Source: Melanocharis versteri
Taxonomy: Eukaryota; Chordata; Aves; Passeriformes; Melanocharitidae
DNA: 64,000 nt
Direction: 5' to 3'
NCBI GenBank assembly: GCA_013397845.1
Contig: VZTG01001985.1
Location: forward strand, 1 to 64,000
Position numbers and translations under genes: made by a program. Shown in pieces: positions 46,842-58,100 of this stretch. Within the stretch, counting starts at the first letter, position 1; each line of letters opens with the position of its first letter. The notes below the pieces were generated by a model. It made no database searches and was not told the origin of the DNA. It worked only from the letters and a program-made list of their open reading frames with translations.

Positions 46842-48238
46842 ATCAAAATTATTACATCTCTTGTGAAAGTTCAAATGTTACAGCACGGTGTAAAAACTCC
46901 ACTAGAGTAAGAAGCTACAGCCCCCACCTTTCCTAGAGCTTTCCAGGGTCCCTCCCTCCTGCCCCCCTGCTGCGCCCGAAGGTGCTGGAGCCTCTAGGCA
47001 GGGCCCCCCTGGCCCCCTCCCGCCGCCTGGCAGGGCAGAGCCCGCCTGCCCCGTGCTGCTCAGAGCACGAAAGGGGAGGCTGCACCTCCAGGGCTAAGCC
47101 AAGTGAAGTTTACACCTATTTTATACAGTATACAGACACCCAACTGCGGGGTGACAAGTTCCATCCCAACACGCTCACAGCCAGACAGTGTGAGAAAGTT
47201 ACTCTTTGTTTCAATATTTTAAAAGTCTCCCCTAGGCTGAACAAACACCTGATTTCAATTGTGAATTAGAGAAATCTGTAACAGTCCTAAAAAAAGAGGA
47301 AGAAGACTGTGCATCTGCGAGGAGAGGGGAGACAGACTCACAGCATTATGTTATCCAAGAGAAAGGAGAAGTTCCACTGCAGCACCAGGGATGACACCTG
47401 TCATATATTAGCTAACCTACTATGGTTATAACTGAATATAAAATTAGATAAATAAAAACACGCCCGATATTACAGTAAACAAGTGAGAAAGAAGCTGGCA
47501 ATCGTATGGAATTGAACACACAGCGCACTGTGTCTGGGCTGGCTCTCCTGCCACATTCGGTGGGTGACAGCGGCTGGGGAAAACCCCACATGGCACTGCC
47601 TGGAGTGCTTCTGGCTCGGCACAGACCGGGGTGCCCACGCACCATCCCACCACTGCCCCTCGCAGCCCCCCTGCTCCTCTGCCTGCAGCCCCCCGTGTGC
47701 CGCAGCATCACTTGACTCATCGGGCCCCCAGCCATCCCTCTGCGTTGCTCACCAGCAGCCAGAGAGCCCCCGGCACGGCAGCACGTGGCAGCACGGCCCC
47801 AGCCGTGCTCCTGTTCACAGATTCCTTAAGCGACCTTAAAACACTCACTCACGACAGACCTGCAATGAAGCAGCACACGACAGCGCACCCCGGATCCTCT
47901 GCAGCCACAGGCACACGCTCCAACCCCCTCCTGTGCTGTTCCCATTTGTGGAGACTGTTGTCCTGGACAAAGCTCCGACGGTGGCAGTGGTGACCCAGGC
48001 CCAAAGGCAGCCGTGTGCGCTCATCTGCTTGTGACTGGAATGATCGTAACGGATTAAAGCCCTCCCCAGAACGCACTGAGAACCTGACCTATAAAAAGAT
48101 TGGAGTTAACTTCCCCCAACATTTCCTTTAAACTGCTTTTGAATTCAGAACTGTGTCCGTGCTGCATGAGTGACTGTGGCCATGGGCACGGACCAGAGAC
48201 AGAGGCTGCGCCACAGTCATTGCACTTGAACCATTTGC

Positions 48239-48297
48239 TTTTTTTTTTTTCCTTTTTTTTCTTTTTTCTTTTTTTGTTTGTTTGTTTTTGTTTTTGC
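48239..48297. repeat. T-rich tract (A-rich in the SETD5 transcript)
   Basis: About 59 bases almost entirely T with scattered C and G on the plus strand. No retroposon body is attached. Confidence 0.85.
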
Positions 48298-48538
48298 AAT
48301 GTACCCACATGTCAGGGAACTGCTTTGCTACAGTCTCTGCCTCAGAGAAATCTGTGTTCTCCTACCAGGCCAGAGGCCAATACTGCTCACAAATCTCACC
48401 CGTGCATTTCAGACCTCAGCCTCTGACCCCTGGCACCCCAGCATCAGGTGCAAGCTCCCAACACCGGCCCAGGAGCCACTTCCAGAGGTGACTGGAAGGA
48501 GCTATGGGCAGTTTTGTCCTCCTGAAGCCCAGGCAGCC

Positions 48539-49138
48539 CTAAGAAAGTCCTGTTTGAGTCTTTACTCCAGAACCTTGAAGCTGCTGCAGTCTGTACTGAT
48601 GGACACTGCTTCCCCCGCGGTGTGGATAGTGTTGTGCATTGGAAATCACTGCGCCCCGAGAGCCCTGGTAGAGAACAGACTGCCCAGAGTTCGGCAGGCT
48701 GATAGTCCGCAAGTCTGACTGTAGTGACCGAGCACTTTGGGGAGCCGAGGAAGAGCCTGACACGCCTGTGCAGGGGTGGGAGCCTGACTCGGAGGAGAGA
48801 GAGTCCACAGCCGTCTGCTGTGCTGGGCTGGCAGCCGCAGGGCAGCTCTTCCTCAGGAGGCTGCTGCTGACGCTGCCAGAGTGCTGCTGGCTGCTGAAAT
48901 ACCCCGAATTCCCTGCAAACAGGGCAGAGGAGTCTGTGGAGACCGAGTGGGCAGGGCTGGAATACGAGGTGGAGGAGAGGGATGTTTCCGAGGAACCATG
49001 GGAGAGGCTGTGTCCTGTCCTCTGTGCTGCTGCTCGGTAGCTGTATCCAGGAGACGGTGCGAGGTGCCCTCTGTACGGGGAGGAGCTCTGCTGGAGCAGG
49101 GTCTGTGATTCTGCCTGGGGACTGTCAGACTGCAGCAG
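48539..49138 (-). CDS. SETD5: SETD5 terminal coding exon
   Basis: A 600-nt exon after TTGTTCAG, phase 0. It encodes a Ser/Gln/Pro-rich tail from LLQSDSPQAESQTLLQQSSS to the conserved end HQYRLQQLQGSGVKTQTGLS and stop TAG at 48,539-48,541. Low complexity is typical for the family. Confidence 0.96.
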   Translation of the reverse strand: MLQSDSPQAESQTLLQQSSSPYRGHLAPSPGYSYRAAAQRTGHSLSHGSSETSLSSTSYSSPAHSVSTDSSALFAGNSGYFSSQQHSGSVSSSLLRKSCPAAASPAQQTAVDSLSSESGSHPCTGVSGSSSAPQSARSLQSDLRTISLPNSGQSVLYQGSRGAVISNAQHYPHRGGSSVHQYRLQQLQGSGVKTQTGLS

Positions 49139-52100
49139 CTGAACAAGGCATGGGGAAAAAAAGGAAAAGGCATGTCAGGCTGACTTCCCCGTTTCCTACC
49201 TGCTTCTCATGCAAAGGTGCTTAGTGCAGCACTGTGAACAATGGCAGCCAAACCCTGTTTCCCCCCTCAACTCTTTGTAAAAGCTTTATTTCAGAATGGG
49301 CAGATAAGATATGAAAGCATTTACCTGGTAGCTGTATCGAGAAGGACTGTAAACTGCTGGTCCTTTGTGGGCTTCTGGAGTGTCTCCTTCTGCTGCATCT
49401 GCAATGTACAGGCAAGATGTTAAACCTTATCCCCTGGGCCGAGGCCACAGCAGCTCCCTCTCAAATGACACCGCACAGTCCAGCCCTTGTGTTCTGCATT
49501 CAGCGGACAGCTGAGATCAGAGCAGCCTCCCCAGCCACAAGCATATCAGAAACTGAAGAAACCCAGCAAAAGACAATTGGGAAACCTTAACATGTGTGAA
49601 CAGCCACACATGTAAGAATGGCCACTCCCCTCACACAGTGTGCTCTGGTTTATCACAAAGCCCACCTGCCTTGGACCAGCCTGTCTGAATGACCACACCT
49701 GGAGATAATGCACGGACACAGCCAGGGCTCCCATGGCTCTTCAGTAGATACGAGAGGCAAAAGATGGTTTCTACAGACTGGGCAATTTTTCACACAGTCT
49801 TGGCTACAGGAATCCACATTGGATACAGTTACAGCTCAGGAGACAGAACTGCCCATCTTACAGGACTGTCAGCAGGATCCTGTGGTGGGTTTTTCTCAAA
49901 GGCAGATCCAGACACTTCCTAAGACAGACATCCCGTGCTGCCATTTTGGGGACTACGGTTTACAAGCCAACTGAGCTGCTACGAACAGAGATACTCTTAG
50001 ACCTCAGAAATGCTTGTTTTTGTAACAGGCCAAGATGATGGAAATGCTTTGAGGTTTGAAGGGCACCGGCAGCACACAGCACACATTGTTGTGCATTGGA
50101 AATCACTGCGCCCCGAGAGCCCTGGTAGAGAACAGACTGCCCAGAGTTCAGGCACTGATCCACAACACACACTGATCCACCTCAGATATGTGAGAGACCA
50201 GGAGGAATAAAATGCTTCTCGACAGAGTAAGCACTTTCTTGCACTTCAAGGGTGGGTGAGCTTCTTGTCCTACCACATCACTGAACACGACCTGGGGTAG
50301 GCACAAGTACTTACTGCAGTGACCCAGCCACTGTGCCACTTGTGTGCTTCAGCTGCTACCCCTGTAACCATGGCTGGTGATCCTGCTTTCTGCAGGAGGG
50401 GTGAAGCTGCTGCGACTAGATGATTTCACATCAGAGTTCTGCTGCAGACTAATGAGACAGAACTGTTTATCTGCAGCATCTCAGGGATTCTCAGCAGCCA
50501 CGTTTGAAATGCCTTGATGAAACAGTGTTGGTATTAGCATCAAATTTATATGACAGATGTGTCTCAGTCATGAAACAAGACACGCTGCCTCAGTCTGCTC
50601 TGTACTTCTGCCAGACAACTCTGGCTTTGCCCCAGCTGCACTGGCACAAGCATCAGTGCCAGCAGTGCCCGTGGTTCTGCTGCCATTGTCCTCTCATTGT
50701 CCTCTCTGTGCTACACCACAGTGCTCGCTTAGCTAACAGGGATCTGGATGTAGCTCTTGTCTGTTCTCGAGGCTCAGAAATTCCCTCAGGGCACAGGCCT
50801 GCACAGGGACTGGGGCGTGAAGCTTCCAGCATGTGTCCAGTGCCACCTTCCACTTCCGAAATGTCATCGATGCAGCAAGGGGCTGCAGAACGGCAAAATT
50901 CAGAAGTTTGGAGCATATTTTGTTAAAAAGTCATGCACAGAAGAGACTGTTAATCCAGAGATCGTTATGATTATGAGCAGTTGAGTACGAGAATCAGAAG
51001 AAATCGAAATATTTCTGGAAGAAACTTTCTTAAAAGGCTGGGCACACCAGTAGGGCTGCACAATTTACTGGCAGTGCCTGTTCTCAGAAAGAAACCTTGA
51101 CAAGTTAAAGACTACTGAAAGACTAAATTGCAAAGGGTAAATAAACTATGACCTTCCTGAATTTGCTTTACGTAAACTTAAAAGCTAGAGCCAACATTTC
51201 CCTCCCCCATTCTCAATACCTGCACAAGGGAAGGACATGAATAACTGCTTTTCTTGGCTGTACTGCCCTGTGTCAACCTAAAGCATATATGAAGTGACAG
51301 GTTTTGCTGAGAGCAGCTGCAGTTCTCAGAAGCGTGCAATGCACGCAAATTCCATTTCATTGCTACATGCCTCATCAGCAAACCCTCCAACTTTGGGATT
51401 TTTTAGTTCCTGTTAATATTATCTGTTACAGCATCAAGTGAAAATGTGCATCTTCGCAACTCCTCCAGGTGCTACCAGGAACAGCGGGGACTCAGCCACC
51501 CATTTGTTTCACTAAGAAGCAGAGCAGCAGCTGGGGGAGGGGAGGTGGCTCAAAGAATCTAAACAAGGATCTAAACAAGCTGCTGAAGAAATTGCCAGAG
51601 CAAGCAAAAGAAGAAAAAACATACTTTGCTGCGCTAGGATGAAGGAGACAAAATGACTTTTGTCAGCTGCAGCATTAGGTTTTCTCAACTCAGAATGGGA
51701 AGGGGTTTATGTAACAAGAAAGAATTTATCACTGCAGATGAAAGTTTAACTCCATCCTAATTCTTGGGTGACACTGAAGAGCCAGAGCTGTACAGGTTAC
51801 ATTGGGCAAAGGCCTGTCCCAAGAGTCTGGATTTTGCCTACCCTTCTAAAAAATAACCAAGAAAGCCATTCCACTGGTATGGAAAAGACAGGGAAAAGAC
51901 TCCCAATGGGGTCCCATGAAACTGTGACATATTTGATAGGAAGGAGGACCTCCTCTCAAGACTAGGTGAAGAAAAAGCACTGAAAAAATGCATGTCGGTG
52001 TACAAAACCAGGAGAACTGCAAATGAGAAGCCAATTTTCAAAGCTGGTCTCAAACACACCTTACTGCAATTGGGGAAAAGTCTGATTTGGAATGAAGGAA

Positions 52101-55100
52101 ATACATACTTGCCTTAAAATGCTCAGAAGCAAGGTAATACTCTTGTCTGAATGTTCACCCAATGAGCATTAAATGATAGCTCTTTCAGAGCATAGGGGGT
52201 GCTAACCCATCTGTCCAAGGATAAAGAAGCTGTCCCTGTCAGAGTCAAGGTGCAGGCAGTCTTGAATTCAATCCCTGGAAAAAATCTAGAGGTTTTCCAG
52301 GTCTAACAGAAGAAGGATACAGGCTTAAGCAATACGTGAATAACAGTAAAGTTTTGTCTGCAGAAGGGAGCTTTGATAATGTTAAAGATGAAGGTACAAC
52401 TAACCAACTTCACAGACAAGTTGGCAAAGTTATCCAAGCACATAATTTCCCACCAACCAAATGTCCCAAAGTTTCACCGTCCTACCTGCATCTCTCTCAA
52501 GAGCACTGTCCCGGGTAGGGGAGGATTCGTGTCTCTGGGACACCTTTGCACCGCTCCGCAGCACCTTCTCCAGCATCCCCCGGCCCTCCCGCAGCCTCTC
52601 CACTGAGGTCGGGACCATCCTGCAACAAAACCCCAGGAACAGCTGAGGACTGCTGTGACACAGCTCCGAGCAACGTGACCAATGCACAGGGGGTCAGAGA
52701 CCACCAGCTCTTTAGACATATGAGGAACAAACTTCTGATGGCTTTCGCCATGTAAAAAACCTCCAGCGGGATTTCAGACTGCTGGTCCCTGGCTATCATG
52801 ATGCCCCTCCCCTCAGAACACCAAGCCTTTAATCAAAAACATGGTATAAGCATCCAGTTCAGTAAATCACCACGTTACAGAAAAATTGTTTTCAGATTCA
52901 ACACTGTTTTGAAAATCCTGGTATTGAATTAAGATTAACTGCAGTTATTTTGCATAATTACTTTCATTCAAACTAAGCAGAAGTAAACTCAATACCTTTA
53001 TGATAATACAGTGCCAAGACAATATAGTTGGATACTGCAATATTCCTGAGCAGAGCTAGCTGGGCCATTTTGCCCACTAATGCCACTTTGTCCTGTTTAT
53101 TTTGTAGTGTGAAAACTCTGCTCAAGATTAGTGCTAGATTTTGTTCCATTTTGTAAGTATCTTGTCTAAGGGTGAAAAAGAGGTGAAGTGGCTTTCCTAA
53201 AGCCAAACTGCTGAAGAAAAACAGAGCTACAGACAAACCCCAGGCCCCTGGGTCAACATTCCATCTACCACACACAGGACCATCCAAATCTCTTTGGAAA
53301 TATGTATTTTAACCTATAGACAGCATCACCATGACCAGGGATTTACAACGCCTTTACTCTGGACACTGAAGAATTTGTGCCTTTAAAATGCCTGAATTTA
53401 AATATTTAGGTTATAGTAAATGCACTGCATATGATGCAAGCATGCAGCTTAACTGTACATTAACTGATTTCTGTATTTAATTTCTTTTAAGATATATTCA
53501 AAACTGTGCTCTACATTAGGGCTTTTTAATTATTTTGTTTGCTTGGAGACTTGTTTCTGCGAGGCTGGGTTTACTGGGCAGCAGCACATCTGTTTACATT
53601 GTGATGGCTTTATCCTGGCAACTGAAATAGACAAACAGTTTTTGATTTTTTTAAATGAAAGCTATTGTCAATTATTGCAGAATTCAGCAAATATCTGGAA
53701 AAGTCTACAAATTAAGGCATGGAATTTTAGTTCCCACCAATTTCTTCTGTTCCTAATATTATTATGAATGTCTGGAAATGTATCTGGTATATTTGCACAC
53801 GGAGTGAAAGATGAAACTGGGTCACTTTAGCTAAGTAATAGGTTCTAATATATTTTTTAAAAGTAGAAGGTGAATGTACGTTTGTCAGCCGTGCCCATTA
53901 AAACACAGAAACCCAAGAATTTTAAAGACAGCAAATCTCCTTAATCCCATTTCAAAACGCATCAGCATGGTTTCAACTTTATATCCAGTGTCCCATAACA
54001 ATAGGATCTTTATTCCCACACAATACTTACTCTTGAAACCATGTGGGAAACTGAGGCCAGAGCAGGACCTGCTGAGGGAGCAGCAGATGAAGCTCACAGA
54101 ACATAAAAGATGGTACTAAAGCAAGGATGCCACACTGACACTTCACCCTGAACTAGTTTTAGTTCATTCAGCTGGTTGGCTTTTTTTCTGCTCTTTTACG
54201 GGCAGAAGGAAGTAGCACAGGAGGAGAACATAGGCTATTACCACTTTTACAGAATAATTGAAAATAAAATAATGATGATAAACTAATCATTAGCAGATTG
54301 CCTCAGCTGTGTCCAGTCCCAGTATGTGGCAGAAGGTCATCTGGTAGACAGAAAACTGTCAGAGAGGTAAAAGAAATTGTTTCTGTTAAACTCTGCTTGA
54401 AAAGTGATGAAAAAAGGAAGGAAACAGATCTATTACTCCTCCAAATTCACCCAAGTGCTTTCAACATGAACTTCATAGCTCTCACTGCCCTCAGCAATGC
54501 TTTGCATCTCTCCCCGTGCCACTCCCTTGCCAAGCAGTGACCCAACCATGTATGTGGAGATCAGCACCAGGAAAGGGGGTGTGTGTGTGTGTGTGTGTGC
54601 CTTTCTGCTGGTGGTGTGCATGACCAGAACCTGACTGCAGAGCAGCAGAGCTAGTGCCTCACACAGCTGCAGTCAGCAGAACCTCCCAGCCATCACTGGC
54701 ACTATAACACCACACTTGGCAATTCAGTGCACTACTTCATGCTTTGGACCAGGTTCAAATGTTTTTGAAGACTTCCCCCTTATCAAACCTTCTCATGGTA
54801 ACCACGATAAAGGTGGTTTGTCCATGCCTTAGGCACACCACTGACCAGAGTCTGGTACATTAGCAAAGCTGGAGTTGTTCCACAGTCCCTGCTTCTCAAA
54901 TGCAAAGTTGCAGAGGCAGAGAGCTTTCCTTCAGAATAGGAGTGGACTTAGCATCACTCATGTCCAAAAAGAGTGAAGGCTCAGCAAAAAGAGACCTGAT
55001 TAGATTTTCATTGCCTGGGCAAGACCTTACAACCCAAGGCCTCAAAAGGGAACTGGTGGAAGAGCAACAGCTGCTTAAGTTTGTACCTTTCAAGACAGAT

Positions 55101-58100
55101 TTTTGATATCTAAACCAAGAACTAAAAGACAGGCTGAGGAAGACTGCTGGTATCCTTCACAGTTGTTTAGCAATTAGGAAAGAGAACAATACCAAAAGAC
55201 CTAAATGAATCCATCTCACTGCACATATTGTTACGGAAATGCCCTCTGGGGAGTTTGGTCCTTCTCTGTGGAGCAATCTCAAGCTTGCTTGGAAGGGTAA
55301 CACTCACCATCTACTGCTGATGCTCTCCTGGGATTTACTGAGCGATGATGAGGAACTACAGCCCTTGGAGTCTGGTGGGCTGATGTCCTCTACGTGAGGC
55401 AGGGAGGGATGAGAAGGGGAGAAGCCACTTTGTGGGGAGGATGGAGTTCGTGCTGCGGAGCCTGCCAGGCCATTCCCGTCCGCGTCAGTCCCGGAGCTGC
55501 TGCTGCCCTGCCGGGTGGGGGTCCCTGCGCCGCGCCCGGAATCGCCGCCCTCCTTGGCCTCCTGTTTCCGCTTGCGGTACTCGAGGAGCGATACCTGGGG
55601 GAGAAAACACAGCCATGAGTCAGGGAACACAGAGAATGAAGACAGGTGGAGGAACAGGCCCACGCACCGTCAAAAACATCTGGGTCTGCAGGTAAAACTT
55701 GAAAAGGCATTTTGGGATTATCAACTCTTGCTGGATCTGCAGGCACTCCAGAAAAGAGCTGAGTGGGGCAAATTCAGACTGCCATGATCACCCACCTTTC
55801 ACTTTTTATGACCAACACTTCAGCAGAAACATCCAGCTTGTTTGCTTCTCTAACCACCTGGATTTTCACACTACTTCAGAAGATGCATATTCAAGCAACA
55901 AGCCTATTATAACCTCCCTCCACTCAAAACCCTCCATACCCTCTCTCTGGTTCATGACATTATGTCATTTTTTTTCAGTATCTGTACATCCCCAAAACAG
56001 GTAATAAGATTGTTCTTCACAGAACTGGTATGTTCAGCGCCCAGTTCATCTGTACTAGTTCAGCCACATTAACATGAAAAGCTTGGTGAAGCCTTGCACA
56101 GAATAACTTGCTTAGAGCAGGTTCCCGCTATGGAGGCATTGCAAAATTCCAGCTCTACCACCAAAACAAACTGCTTGTAGCAAAGGCAGAATGTGTTTTG
56201 GGCAAAGCAGTGTCAGATTTGTCAAAGACACCAACCAAAGATAAAGCAGCCTCAGAACACAAGGTCAGCAGAACCAGAAAGACACAAATATTTCCACCTG
56301 AGCGCTTACCTTTCAGTCTGCCTTCCCTCAGAGTTATTATGAGGTAAGGAGCCATAAAGGACTCACAGAAGGCAGCTCTGCTGAAGAATTTATCAGCTAT
56401 GACTCAATGCCCACACAGAAGGCTTTATGATGCTAAAATATTGAACACAGTATTTCCAAAAGTAAGTCAACATATGAAGGTTTTAAGTTAAGTGTAATTT
56501 TAAAAGAAAAACCAAAGAAAAAAAAATAAAGAGACTCCAGAAATGGAAAGGAAATAAGATATTCCATCCAGCTGGACTCTTATACAAGTGATCTGAGTTA
56601 CCACACTTACCATAAAAAAAGAAATCCAAGCACGGGAAAAGGCACTGATATTTGTCCCATGAGTACCCAGTTTTATCACAGCACCACCTTAACTTAACAT
56701 TTTACCTCAGTCTTAGTCCCATGAGAGTCACTGGCCTGCTGCGGGAAACCAATATGTATTTGCTTTTGTTAAACGATATTCCTGTGTTTTTAGTTTCAAA
56801 GAGCTAAAATTTAAATAACCTTCATCTTACTTTCTTTGCAATGTTATGGAAATGCTCTAATATGTTCTAATAAACAGCCTATGTTTTCTTTTGAAACATT
56901 AGACCCTCTTTCCTAGTAAGGACCCTTTTCATCCTGATAAATAACACCTCCACCAGCTGTACAGCTGCACTGTGTTATTGCTCTGGGTCTTGTCTCAGTT
57001 TAACAACTGTTGATGAAAGCTGCCAGCATCCTGCTCTCTTGTCTGTGATCCCAGAAAAGGTATTTCCACTGTGGTGTTTTTTTTCCCCTCCTCACATCAA
57101 AATCTTGCCTAAAGGGTAGCTCTCTCTCTTGTAACAACTGTTTTCACCCAGGCACTAGATGCCTGGATAACTCGCCCAGACTCTCTTCGTTCTCCCTCCG
57201 AGTCTTTGCAGGAACCTGAGTGGGAACTGTACACATCATGGCAATCTAAGAATTTCTTTCACAGGAGTACTTGCCTTCTTCCTTTGTGGTGGATTCTGGG
57301 GAGCAGCTCTGGCGCCTTCAGAAGCCCTCTCGCCGCAGGGGGACATGGATCCATGCACTGTCTCTTTGAGCAGCCCTGACTCGTGTCTGCTGAAATACCC
57401 TTCGGCAGGAGAGCTGCAGCATCCTGCTTCTGAATTCACTGGCTTCCTCTCTCCCAAAGGAGGAGACCCCCGCAACAACCCATCCACACGTGGCATAGCG
57501 TTCAATGGGGAGAAGGCATACATTAAATTAAACTCTGTCCGAAAAGCCTGATCAGAGCTTCGTAGCAGCATCTGTGCTTCCCCACTTTTCCCTGGGAAGT
57601 TCATCTCTGAAGTAGAGTTTATGGAGGATTGTGGAGCCACATCAGAGGATGCAAAGCTGAGCAGCGATGGCCGTTCCTGGCAGGTGTTTGCACTGGAATC
57701 CAGGTACCCACCCTTCAAATCCAGGTCGGATCGGAGGCAGACCTGGAAAATTCGAGAAGGATACAGGAGGGGGGTGGGTAGTCAGGAAAAGGGTAAAGCA
57801 AGGGTAGGGAGAGAAATTTAAGTCAGAAAATCCTCTGTACAATGACAGCTTCTTGTTTCCCTGTTCCTTTCTAATTACCCCTTTGGTTCTTTCCTGCACT
57901 GTTCTGCTCATTCCACAGGGCAATGACTGAGACTAAACAATGATCAGTTCAGCTGTCCAATACGGGATGCCCTTTCCCCTTCAGCAGTCCTTCTGCAGCA
58001 AGAGGATAAGGCTCAACACTATCCCATGGCAGTTAATGAATTAAACTCAGCATTTTCAATTGCCTCATACATCCCCAAGTTGATGTTAACACAGAGAACT

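Larger units (their letters stand above)
46816..48538 (-). other. SETD5: SETD5 3'UTR
   Basis: About 1.7 kb from the stop to the minus-strand AATAAA. As RNA it contains an A-rich tract at 48,239-48,297, a probable internal priming site for oligo-dT. Confidence 0.75.

Noticed and set aside
49960..50172. SETD5-like minus-strand frame taken as a pseudogene or paralogue
   Set aside because: Only 62 bp match and the match is exact to the same gene's last exon. It is a local duplication, not a separate gene.
52497..52799. Alternative reading of the SETD5 exon (DGPDLSGEAAGG...)
   Set aside because: This frame ends in a stop within the exon. The other frame joins the previous exon as RWMVPTSVERLREG and continues correctly.
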